Below are positions 1 through 10,814 of a stretch of 64,000 bases of DNA, in pieces. Origin of the DNA: Saxidomus purpurata. Its lineage: Eukaryota > Mollusca > Bivalvia > Venerida > Veneridae. The notes beneath the pieces were generated by a model, which had not been told where the DNA came from, ran no database searches, and saw nothing but the letters and a program-made list of their open reading frames with translations. The translations under genes and the position numbers were made by a program. The stretch covers positions 11,524,861 to 11,588,860 of the forward strand of contig JAFMSR010000003.1 of the NCBI GenBank assembly GCA_022818135.1, in the 5' to 3' direction. Position 1 is the stretch's first letter; the number at the start of each line of letters is the position of its first letter.

Positions 1-133
1 TCTCGAGTCCGCTTCCTGGAAAAAACAGTAATGGTGTCATATGAGGAGGAACGGTCGTGACCCCAGTGGGGCTCGAATCCTCAACCTCCGGTATGAGCGG
101 CAGACAACATAACCTCTACACCACTGCTTTCCT
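1..133 (-). repeat. tRNA-headed SINE, family A (cut by the window edge)
   Basis: Read on the minus strand it has an A-box-like GTGGTGTAGAGGTTA and a B box GGATTCGAGCCCCAC, followed by GTCACGACCG and a body ending TTTCCAGGAAGCGGACTCGAGA. The same order and body recur at 43698 and 63669. Confidence 0.8.
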
Positions 134-1399
134 TTACCACTAAATCTCAAACGCACACACAATTATTACTGTAAATAGTAACGCCTTAAAGCTTCTGAAT
201 CTAAATATATTTTATATTATACTTTTAAAATGGCAAGAAACTTTACGATATCGTCTTATACGCAGTTAAAGCACTATGGAGCAGGGACGTAAATAGTGTA
301 ATTAATTTGTGATTTGTTGTTGCAATTCTACAAATACATTAAAGTCTGCCACGAGAAAAAAGGAACACCCTTAAACGACAGCCCTTTACTATAAATAACG
401 TAAACATTAATAATTACATCAGAAGACCATGAACTTAATGCTCGCGCTAAAAAATGACGTCTTACTGCTCAAGTGTGGTTTAGCGAGTCGCTTTCAAATA
501 TGACTTGTAGAAAAAATATCATAAATACACGTATTCATTCCATATTTTCGGATATCCAATCAACGAGAATATACAACATTTATTTACACGATAAGTCATT
601 TGAGCTTTAGTCATGCAAGATAAGAGTTTATTAAGATTAATGTTTCCTCCAGTAGATGTGAATAGTTATTGACCTGTCAAACCTGGCACCATCGGTCTTT
701 GGGTGTACTTTTTGACCTATCAGACATCAATGCAACAGGGACCAAATTCGTGTGAAAACCTTCCGTAAATGGCAATCGAAGCACCTCATTTTACTCAAAT
801 GTGCTTGTCTACTTTTATATATGTTCCCTCTGTTTCCAAACAAAAGGTATAAGTATGCTAAATACATTTCCATAGACTTACATTATAAGGTTTTCGGCCA
901 GTGTGACTACCCAAACTTACCGACTGCTGAAATGCATTTTATTTTGCAGAATCATCCTAGTCCCACATAAAAATTGGAAAATTTATAGATCTACATGTTA
1001 TCCACACTTTATGCTATTAATTTGGAGCTGAATGACACCATCCCCATTTTCGGGGCACTTTTAGTGTTCACCGACCAAAATTGTCGGTATCAAGCGATTA
1101 TTTCAAAAGAGCTACTCCCGTTTGCATCCACTTAAATTCAGCCAATCAGCAACCAAACACATAGTGCAGGTCCGCATGTTCCCTGGACAAAATAGCCTGC
1201 TTCTTGTTCTCCCCTATTTAGCATACTCATACCAAAATTCTTCAATTATATATTCCAGAGTTAGACTTCCGCCATTTTGGTCGTCACGTGACTATCCGCC
1301 TATTATGATACTGCATTCGAAGAAGCATGTGCCGGACTTCTTTTAGTAATTCATAACAAGAAAGCCGCCATGACATGTTTGTGTTTATCACGTTTAACG
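134..1399. other. Intergenic, nothing recognised
   Basis: AT-rich sequence with short unsupported ORFs on both strands and no splice-linked exons or clear repeats. Confidence 0.5.
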
Positions 1400-1790
1400 C
1401 CTCTCCATTCAATACCAAGCGGTAATAGTCCAATATGCCATTCAATAATAAGCGGTAATAGTTCAATATTCCATCCAATTATAAGCGGTAATACTTCAAT
1501 ATTCCATTCAATAATAAGCAAGTATCAAAAAAGCGGTATAAAGTTCAATATTCCATTTAATAATAAGCGGTAATAGTTCAATATTCCATTCAATAATAAG
1601 CCATATAGTAGTTCAATCCATCCAATTATAAGCGGGAATAGTCCAATATTCCATTCAATATAAGCGGAAAGTCAAATTCGATTCAATAATGAGCGGTAAT
1701 AGTTCAATATCAATTCAAAATAAAGCGGTATAAAGTCAAATTCCATTCAACAAAAGCCGTAATAGTTCAATCCCATTCAATAATAAGCAG
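1400..1790 (+). repeat. 33-bp minisatellite, about 12 copies
   Basis: Unit like AATAATAAGCGGTAATAGTT plus CAATATTCCATTC. The AGCGG anchor falls at 1418, 1451 and 1484, with AGCA at 1517, so the period is exactly 33; later copies lose bases. It accounts for the short ORFs here on both strands. Confidence 0.85.
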
Positions 1791-4700
1791 TTTTGATAAC
1801 TTTCCGTGTCGCATTTATAAGTGAGTACATTGTGTTGGTATGCGGATCCGACTGTTTCCGACTGAATACAAAGACGTGTTCAGGGTAATTGGCCTGAGGA
1901 GTCATCCCCCGTCCACCCCCGACCCACATCGCCTAGATGCTCCCACCAATATTGTGTGTATGTGGGTTCGAAAGGAACGACAACTTTTGGCAGATATTCC
2001 CTCAGTGGACAATGTACATGGTAGGTATTTAGAAGCGACTCAATCAAGGTCACGACGCCTGTAATTACATCAAGCTCCAAACAGGGACCCAAATGAACCC
2101 TTAATTTAGAATGTCACGTGATAACGTAGCCACTTTACTTTTTTAACAACAAAACAAAATATTACTTCGAGGTGCACAATTGTTTACCTGATAAACTTAA
2201 GGGTTTCAGTGCATTTAGATAACAAAAGTGGTGTGTTTGCAAATTTTCTATGATCTTGAATAATACAATTTCATTTTAAGTGGCCATTAAGTTGCAGAAA
2301 CTGCGAAAATAACAAGTTGAGAAAGATTTTAAATTTTATGAGTCTATTGAAAATATTGCTTATTGATGGAATCTAACATTCCCTTTGTCTATTTAGGTAC
2401 ATGAACTGTCCATCATTGTTTATAATTAGCTCTGGCACTGAGCCAAAACGAACAAGGAACGGAAACGGTATCGATTATCACGTGACGGTGAAGATATTAA
2501 GGAACAGAAAGTATGGAGTATGATTTTCAAAGTACACGGGAGATATTGCCTAACATTATATTTGGCGAAGCACTCCAGTCGTTGTTGAGAATCAGCATCA
2601 GGAGGTGCTTCAGAGTACTTTCGAATAACAATCATGTCACGTGATTTCAGCAGACACACCGTGTAAACGTGATCTTTGAACAATGGACCTGTTATGTCTC
2701 ACCACTCGAGCACAATTCAGTTGCAGACAGGAAAGGCAATTGATAGATTATATCTACGGAATTAATTGTGCAGACGGTTCCTCCATAAATGTCCTTAAGT
2801 CAGATCGGTGTACTTGGCCTACAACCAAAAGACTTTGGAGTTTCTACCATTAATGGTCAAAATAAAGAATGTTGGAAAGCAGAAAACAAGCTTGATATAA
2901 TCAGCTCGCGACCGGGCATTCAACTCAGTTTAACTTTTCAAAGTGTTTTAAATGCCTAAGTTTTTCTGCTTATAGAGTATCCCCTTTGTTGCATTTTGTT
3001 TTAAAAAATGTGAAGTGTAAAGAAAACATAATCGACATTACGGTAAGTTTGTACGAAAAACTAGTTACCTTGCTGAAAATGTGTTTCAGTGGTTTAAAGC
3101 ACTATATGATGCTCATTGTGTTAAGTGATGTTCCTTTTCGTGCCACTTTAAACACCCTTTCACTCATTAAAATTGTCGAATTAGGAGGGAATTATTTTTG
3201 CTTTGAAAACCCTGTTACTACTGGCCAATTTTCAAACTGTTGATGCGGCTTTCTCTTTGTACTAAAAGGAAGATGTTGGTAGCCACGTCTTTCCTGTTTT
3301 TGGAAAATTTCAAGTTTTAGTTTTAACAGCAAAATCTTATCGTTATACCAGAGCAGAATGACGTTACGTCATCAATGACGACAAAATCATCCTTGACTGC
3401 TGTTAAAATTTAATAAACTAGTCTTGTCATGCCCTCGTAGTCTTAACCTACGGTCAAAAAGTTGTAAAAAAAGATGGTTGGTTACTCCTTCTTAGTTTGC
3501 CCGAAACCGGATACATGATGTTCATTGCCAAACAACATTGACAGAGGACCGAGGTTGTGGCTGACAAAAGCGCAGTTTAAAGATAACTATTCAAAATCTA
3601 TCTTCGAAAAATCATCGTTATTTTACAGTATCATTTTGTATACGAAAACTACACTGACTTCAGATAATTGTTAAAGTTTTCCCTTTGACCTTTTCACAAT
3701 CAGGTTACGAAGAATTAAAATCTCTGAAAATCCGAACATCTTTAAAAACACCACAAGGGGCCTTTTACTATGATGCGCATTATGAAGTCTCATCGTCTGC
3801 GATAAATGAAAACGAGAATTTAATTGTTCGCATTCAACGCTTGTCTACATTTTGTAGATATATTTGTTTGCATCTGAGCATCTCCTTCAAGTTATATACC
3901 ATTCTGATACGTTATCATTTTATTTCAAAACCTACACTTTTTGTTTCTTTCTGAGCTCTGTTTAATGCTTCATGATGTTGCTTTCATCAGACGGAGGAGT
4001 TCTGATACAATATCTTAAATATTCAAAATATTTTTTTTTCACTGCACAGGTGTTTTACAACCAATGATGTGTTTTTGAATGCAGAAGCTTATCAAATACA
4101 CAAAAATACGATATGCACTTTACGCCTTCTTCAAAACAGAACTCACTGAGAACCAGGGAAAATCTTATATTTACACAGTCCAGCTTCTTTGCTTGAAAAG
4201 GAACATTTTTGCACATTGCAATATGGGGGCTTAAGTTTTTGATTGCGTGCACTGTTTCCACACTATGACCTAGTTACCATTCAATAAAGGATACTTTCTT
4301 CCTTCGATCTTCCATTCTGAAATATAACTTCTTTTCCCTTATTGATACTGAGTCACCAATCTTTTATTCTCCACATTTCCTGCGCATGCTCTCGGCTTCA
4401 GTTTGCTCTAACAGATCGCTTGAACATCGTGGTGATGGGCACCGCTTCATGTTTGAGTACATGTGGGCATTAAACATGTCCCATACGCAGCAATATCAGA
4501 ATGACATGATCCTTCTTGTCCGCCCTGTAGACAAAAGTAATTCTTGCTGGACATCGGGTTTGCTTTTGGTTTTTATGAACGTTACCTTTTCTTCATCATC
4601 AGCATCTGTGTGTGGCTGGTCACCTTTGATTTCTTATTTAGAAAACCTGTCTGCGCTTTCTCTTTTCAAGAAGACCACACAACGGGAAAACATCTACTGA

Positions 4701-5038
4701 CGGGACACTTAACTTTAAAGAGTCCCTGGAGAGGTATGGTTTCTTGCTGATGCGAGCATCATCCATCAGAGGACCACCATGTGGACGGGCTTCTACTGTC
4801 TGTGGCTATACATGTTGGTGATTGCTTAAGTAACAGAAAGAAAACCGATCCTTGAAAGGTGATTAGTAAAAGGTTCTTAACTGGTAGCTGGTAAAACACA
4901 ACAGCACACAGGAAGACTAGCATAAAATAGAATGGACGGACATTGTTTCCACATTTCGTATTATCGCAATATTTTTTATATACCGGTATTTCCTTTCTGA
5001 GCCCTAATGCTAACCAACGCATTACGAAATGACAAATG
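1791..5038. other. Intergenic, one weak exon-like segment
   Basis: Apart from the candidate at 3704 there is only a run of open frames at 4386-4750. It includes a hydrophobic stretch (FGFYERYLFFIISICVW) in a second frame, without usable splice sites. Confidence 0.4.
3704..3860 (+). CDS. Isolated exon-like open segment (uncertain)
   Basis: A pyrimidine-rich acceptor CTTTTCACAATCAG precedes about 50 codons of natural-looking sequence (EELKSLKIRTSLKTPQGAF..) in phase 1. No good donor or partner exon is found within a few kb, so it may be chance. The right end given is only where likeness to coding fades. Confidence 0.2.
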
Positions 5039-5384
5039 GGTGGCGCGGTGGGCGAGTGGTTAACGCTCTGGACTACCAATCCAGAGGTGCCCAGTTCGTA
5101 TCCCGGCCGGGGCACTGGAAATTTCAGAAACGCTTTTCAGTGTTTCACACCCATCTAGAGATAAATTAGTTAGAAACCCAGAGGTAGTCTCACGTGTATC
5201 GGTGCTATACACCGGGCATGTAAAAGAACCAAGGGGTCTATTCGTAAAAGAGCTAGGATCTGGTACCCGGATTCCCTTGTATCTGCATCTGTCTCTCTTC
5301 AACCTGCGTCTGTCGGGATTCTTGGCAAGATCACCCAGAGAGATATCCCAGGATCGGCCGGGACTACTAACAATCAAAGGCAAA
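5039..5384 (+). repeat. tRNA-headed SINE, family B, near full length
   Basis: The head GGGCGAGTGGTTAACGCTCT and AGTTCGTATCCCGGCC is tRNA-like. A ~270-base body follows with CAGAAACGCTTTTCAGTG, AAAAGAACCAAGGGGTCTAT and ATTCCCTTGTATCTGCATCT, all shared with the copy at 46110. Conservation of the body rather than only the head suggests a core domain as in V/Deu/Meta-type SINEs (inference). Confidence 0.75.
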
Positions 5385-5499
5385 TGACAAATCAGCTATT
5401 AGATTCTATGTATAAAAATAAAACTTGCGTAAGTCTTTTGATGCGGTATGTCTACTCTTTCTAAGACAGAAGCAGCTATTAAAAAGGCCGATTTTAGTG

Positions 5500-6375
5500 C
5501 TGCCAAAAAACAAAACTTTGACAGTAAGGGCACACAAGACTTTAACACTTTAACTAAGAATTTCTAAGACAAATCAAGAAACATTTTCAAGTAAATCTCA
5601 AATGGTTAAGTCAACAAGTGGACCCGAGTTTCTAAGTCAAAAAGGGCCATAATTCATAAAAATCCTTGACAGAATTACCTTCCCGCCCTGTTTTGAATCA
5701 TGATGGTAAACAAGTATTCCAACTTTCAAAGTTATATCTCGAACAGTTTAGTCAAAAAGTGGACTGGTACGAAAAACTAACCAAGATTCTAAGTGATAAA
5801 AGGGCCTTAATTTTTAAAACAAATCCCTCACAGAGTTACCTTCTCTTGCCTACAGATGGGGGTAATGAGTAAACAAGCATTCAAAGTTTCAAAGCAATAT
5901 CTCAAAGGGTTAAGGCAATAAGTGGATTTTACCCATATTCAATGTATTTTCTAAGTAAAAAAGGGGCATAATTCTGTCAAAAATCTTGACAGAAATATGT
6001 ACTCTTGTCTGTTGATGAAGGTCATGATGGTAAACAAGTATGGTTAGTTTCAAAGCAATACCTCCAATGGTTTTGAAATAAAGTGAGGTGGTACGAAAAA
6101 CTTAACCAAGCTCAATACACTTTCTAAGTCAAAAAGGGCCATAATTCTGTCAAAAATCTTGACAGAGTTAGTACTTTTGTCTGTAGATGGAGGTTTGATG
6201 GTAAACAAGTATGGTAAGTTTCAAAGCCATACCTCTAATACTTTTGAAATAAAGTGGGGTGGTACGAAAAACTTAACCAAGGTGTGACGCCAACGCCGAC
6301 GCCGACGCAGACGCCGACGCCGACGCCGGGGCGAGTAGGATAGCTCCCCTTTTCATAGAAAAGTCGAGCTAAAAA
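5500..6375 (+). mobile_element. Tandem-core element H1 (pearl/Helentron-like, non-autonomous)
   Basis: Four imperfect ~170-190 base units repeat the order AAGTCAAAAAGGGCCATAAT, CTTGACAGA, GTAAACAAGTAT and GGTACGAAAAACTTAACCAA. The end is a GC-rich microsatellite and a hairpin, AGCTCCCCTTTTCATAGAAA AGTCGAGCT (6342-6370). There is no coding capacity. Short-hairpin ends around a tandem core recall bivalve pearl elements and Helentron-associated non-autonomous elements; that class is an inference. Confidence 0.65.
6286..6332 (+). repeat. (GACGCC)n microsatellite
   Basis: About seven GACGCC/GCCGAC units directly before the hairpin end of the tandem-core element. It is GC-rich in an AT-rich setting and typical of this element's 3' part. 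Confidence 0.8.
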
Positions 6376-7999
6376 GTAGTGCCTATAAAAGATTATCTCA
6401 GACAATTGCGTTTTTATAGTGTCTGTATCGTGTTCCATGAAGGATGTACGCGGTGATAAAAAGGTGTGTCTGATGTAAAAACATGATGCTTTTAAAAACG
6501 TTTAAGTGTTTTATGCACCGATGGTAATTATTTTGAAATCTGTATAGAGTATATCAAATAGTCCAGAATTTATAGGATTTCATATAAAATAGGATTTCGG
6601 GATTAATGTTCTTCATTCAAGCTAGTCAGTGACTCAGACTGCGAGATGGTATATTTAGAATGAACAGGGAACCACCTTTTGATATTGTTTTTCATCATTT
6701 TTCATCATTTTCATGTCCCTATACTTTCGCACAATGTCAAATATGCTATAATATTATTCAAGTTTTACACTGCTGATGGCAGATAATGCCAATGTGATCA
6801 GTGTAGACCGTGATCCGTGCTGGTGGCAAATTATGTCTTTATGATGAGCCATGCGGGTGTGGTGGCAAATTATGTCTTTATGATGAGCCATGCTGGTGGC
6901 AAATAATGCCCTTGCAAGGAGTGTAAACCATGATCAGCCTGCATATATGAGTAGTCTGATCAAGATCTGTACTTTTCCCTTATTCAGTAAATAAACTTTA
7001 ATTGAGTTTCATAATTAATGTTACTGTCCAAATTGACAGACGGACGGACAACTCCATTAGAAATTAAGCCTAGTCATGGTTAAATAAAGGCTGACTAAAA
7101 TATTGTTTAATCTGACATGGATTGTACAGAACATAAACTATTAATGTCTTTGTTCGCTTTATCTTTCTAATATATCTTTTTTCAGTCAGGAGCTGTAACG
7201 ACACAATGCATATATTTAGAGATAATGTCTCAAGATAAGATGACAGTTATAATGTACATGTACGAAAACATTATTCAATTATCAGTTCAAAAAATAATAA
7301 TGGTTATTGATAAAACTAATCAGCCAAAAACAGTAATACGGTCAACCTTGTGTTAAAGACTTACTCGAAATAAAGACACCTCTTGGAATAAAGACCACCT
7401 CGGAATAAAGACATTCTCGGAATAAAGACACCCCTCGGAATAAAGACCAGCAGGGAGAAAACAGTCCAAAGTATTTTTATTAATAGTAGAGGAATCTTTC
7501 AATAAAAGCCAACTGTGGGCAAAATAAAACCACCTTAGGCTTAGCTACTACTTGCCAGTGGTCTTTATTCACGTGTTTAGTAAATATTATTCATGTTTTG
7601 AATAAACAAATGAAAAGCAGTTCGAACCAATGCATGTTTTATCACTTCTAAATTCACATGAACGTTTAGATAAGAAACTCACGCGAAGTAAGTGTGTAAG
7701 CATAACTTGCTTAAATATAGCTTTATTTAATGCAATGCCTTTATATCATTGTTCTAAAAACACCTGCAAAAATAAATAATATTACATGTATTCATAAATT
7801 TAATCTTATTACAGCGTATAATCCCTGAATCCGATCTATATTTGTTAAATATTTTTGTACATTTCAAAAATACTTTTAGTATCGGAAGCTCTGTCAACAA
7901 GTATTTTTAACTGACAATCAATTCTGTTTTAGCAACTATTCAGACTGGCAGAGGATGAAGTCCACTATATATTGTCTGTCCTTCTAGAACTTGTCCTAA
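6376..7999. other. Intergenic, scattered MITE copies
   Basis: 6770-6975 has GTGGCAAATTATGTCTTTAT twice and a GATCAGCCTGCATAT piece of the palindromic MITE family. 7335-7575 has the AATAAAGAC tandem repeat. No gene. Confidence 0.45.
7365..7455 (+). repeat. Short tandem repeat, TCGGAATAAAGACACC-type
   Basis: Five units of roughly 16-18 bases, all with GGAATAAAGACA or a close variant. It may sit inside a MITE whose other end has GTGGTCTTTATTCACG near 7560. Confidence 0.6.
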
Positions 8000-8370
8000 G
8001 ATGCAGAATCAGTACGTTATGAGCTAGCAATAATATTGATAATCAATCCATTAATGTAAGCTAGCTACAATATTGAGAATCAGTTTATTATTCGAGCTAG
8101 CTGCAAGATTATGAATCAGTCCATTAATGTGTATGTCACAATATTGCGAATCAGTCCATTATTTCAGCTAGCTGCAAGATTGAGAATCAGTCCATTATTT
8201 AAGCTAGCTGCAAGATTGAGAATCAGTACTTTATTTAAGCTAGCTGCAAGATTGAGAATCAGTCCATTATTTAAGCTAGCTGCAAGATTGAGAATCAGTA
8301 CATTATTTAAGCTAGCTGCAGGATTGAGAATCAGTCCATTAATGTGGTTGTCACAATATTGAGAACCAGT
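8000..8370 (+). repeat. 36-bp minisatellite
   Basis: The anchor AGCTAGCTG falls at 8166, 8202, 8238, 8274 and 8310, exactly 36 bases apart; looser copies extend the array to both sides. A 36-base unit keeps frame, so it produces a spurious 12-residue repeat on both strands. Confidence 0.88.
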
Positions 8371-8739
8371 CCATTTCAAGGTTTTCTCAATATGAAGAAG
8401 CGACACATTACCTTTGCTGCAAGATATAAAATCATTATATTCTGAGATTGTCAGAAAATAAATAATAAGTCTATCAGAACATACCAAGAATCCCGTGGTG
8501 ACCCAAACAAGGTCCATTTTTTAACGAACGAACATCTATTAAGCAAATTTGATAGAATGATATGAAATATTTTCTAAATCTAATTTACAGTTGTAATTGG
8601 TTTCTGAGCAAGTTTTCTGTAAAGATATACATTGTATGTGGAAAAGGAATCAACATGTATTGAACAATCTTGGTAAAAGATACAAGTCAAGAACCATTCC
8701 TGGAAAATTATTTGAAAATGTGACCAATTCTTTATGAGG

Positions 8740-9030
8740 AGCAGTTCTTCTGTCCATAATGACCTTGCCACGATACAGGGGATCAAACCATTACTGGCTT
8801 GTCTGTAACAATACGAAGATTCACTCCATTATTAGCTATGTCACGATTCGAAGGAACCGTCCATTATCAGCCTATCGCAATACAGGATTAGTCCATTTTC
8901 ACCGCGAATGTCCGATTTTAAATAAGAACGATTCGTTTATTATCTGCCTTTTGCAATGCAGAGGTTCGTTCCCTTATTATGAGTTCGTCACAGTTCGTAC
9001 AATTCGTTCCATAATCCTATACGATACAAA
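8740..9030 (+). repeat. Degenerate minisatellite, TTCGTTCCATTATTAGC-like
   Basis: Recurring TCCATTAT, GTCACGATTCG and CAATACAGGATTAGTCC phrases roughly every 35 bases look like an older relative of the 8.0-8.4 kb array. The 125-codon ORF through it is not convincing as a gene. Confidence 0.4.
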
Positions 9031-9689
9031 AAGAAAACTTGACAAGTTCCCTACTCATGACGTTGATGAATATGGGATAATGTTAAAGGCCAGTGATCAT
9101 TTTGGATGTTACAATTTTCTGGCACACCAGTTATGAAGAAAAATTTTTTAAATCAAAAGAACATGTCATAAATATAGCACAGTAATTTTGCAATGATATT
9201 TGCAAAAAAAACAAAAGAAACGCTTCGGACTTTTTCGTGAAGAAACGGCACAAATATGAAAGAAAGACATATGTTAACATTGTTTTATAGCAAATAGAAC
9301 ACAATTCAATCATTATTCTACCAGTAATTTCAAAGTGATCATGGGACTTAAAACCGGACATGTTTTCCTGAAAACATAACGAGAACAATAACTGAATCGG
9401 CCACAATACTTTGAGTTTCTAATGGTTAATTGCCACCGAATAAGTTATGATTCGCACATCAAAACTGTATTAGTAACAGACACTTAATACCAGGCAATAA
9501 CCTTGTATACTCATTTATTTCTATTCAGCTGCGGTCCGAATGTTACTTTTAGTTCTAAACAATTAAATAAAAAAAATCAAATGTACATTATACAGTCTAT
9601 TTCCGATTCTTAAATAAATACTGTAATAAACAAAAAACAAAAAAATGACAACACACAACATACTATACAAATTGCATGAATTATATACA

Positions 9690-10018
9690 TGTATACCACG
9701 CCGGAGCCTTTACAAAATACCATAAGAACCAAACACCCTACATGAAAACAAAACACAAAAATGGAAAAACATTTTCGACAAACCCCTATACACGTTCATA
9801 TCACTGGTTGAACGTTCGACAGGGTCCGGTCCCGTCTTTGGTACTATTCAAGCAAGCAATGAAGACAACAGCGGTCGCGGTTAACAGACAATATATTACT
9901 ACCAAACTGGTAGTAACACTTTTAAAGCTACCGTTTCTGAAAATTCTTCAAGAATATGAGCATTTCGCCTCTCCGTTTTCTTATATTTTCTGTCACGCTG
10001 ACTTCCGGTTCAACTCAA
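9690..10018 (+). repeat. Long inverted repeat, left arm
   Basis: The reverse complement of 10256-10655. Shared blocks include TTGGTACTATTCAAGCAAGC, AACAGACAATATATT, CTACCAAACTGGTA and CTACCGTTTCTG. This arm is shorter than the right one through many single-base losses. An ORF of 142 codons runs through it and is not supported as a gene. Confidence 0.85.
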
Positions 10019-10255
10019 ATACCTTCAAACACGTCATACGGTTAGCACAGAATGATACTTTGCGCTGCTTACTTAACGTTTTACAAATGTTTTTACAGAA
10101 ATAAATTTCCGTACCTGCTTGTCCACAAGTTAACACGTTACGGCTACTTACAGCGGCATTCAGCATTGTTTACATACGAAATACACTAATCTGACACAGT
10201 GCGCGAAATATAACGCGGACTATTTTCAACCAATGAAAACTTATTGTTTCAAAAT

Positions 10256-10655
10256 TGAAAGGTGAACCGGAAGTCAGCAGTGACAGAAAATATCAAGAAA
10301 ACGGAGAGAGCGAAATAGCTCAATATTCTTGAAGAATTTTACAGAAACGGTAGCTTTTTAAAAAGTGTTACTTACCAGTTTGGTAGATAAATATATTGTC
10401 TGTTAAACGCGACCGCTGTTGATCTTCAATTGCTTGCTTGAATAGTACCAAAAGAGCGGGGACCGGACCCCCTATCGAAAACGTTCAACACCATGTGAAT
10501 AATATAGAACTGTGTATACGGGGGTTTGTCAGAAAATGACTTTTTACCATTATTTGTGTAATTTTTCATGATAGTGTGTTTTTTGGGTATATTCTTTGGT
10601 ATTTTTTGTTAAAATTACAGGGCATTTTAGTACTCTGGTGCCAGTGATGTATACA
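10256..10655 (-). repeat. Long inverted repeat, right arm
   Basis: Pairs with 9690-10018 across a spacer of about 240 bases. Together they could fold into a hairpin of more than 300 base pairs. No transposase ORF and no clean terminal duplication are seen, so this may be a fold-back element or a duplication in inverted orientation. Confidence 0.85.
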
Positions 10656-10659
10656 CACA

Positions 10660-10665
10660 TTTATT
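10660..10665 (-). promoter_or_regulatory. Candidate poly(A) signal of the 315-aa ORF
   Basis: AATAAA on the minus strand, 150 bases past the stop codon. It sits at the outer end of the right arm of the 9.7-10.66 kb inverted repeat, so a longer transcript would include hairpin sequence. Confidence 0.4.
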
Positions 10666-10814
10666 TATGTGACACAGTCTGGAAAGCTCTTGGTAAAAAT
10701 CACATTATAAACGTGTAAAGCCCAATTTCCTTTACTCGTACTGTACCGGAAGCACTGGGTGCTGTTCCATGTCTAGAAAAATCTATTTTAACTGTTAATG
10801 TAAATATAATGACT

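Noticed and set aside
4386..4750. Possible membrane-protein exons (hydrophobic run FGFYERYLFFIISICVW)
   Set aside because: Needs a frame change mid-way with no splice sites; hydrophobicity can come from T-rich DNA.
8000..8370. CRISPR-like array
   Set aside because: Regular repeats without unique spacers, in an animal genome.
8111..8517. Peptide repeats (LRISPLFKLAAR and complement)
   Set aside because: By-product of the non-coding 36-bp minisatellite; present on both strands.
8759..9136. 125-codon plus-strand ORF
   Set aside because: Lies in a degenerate tandem repeat; composition not coding-like.
9676..10104. 142-codon plus-strand ORF
   Set aside because: Runs through the left arm of the inverted repeat; the right arm does not keep the frame and no splice or family evidence exists.
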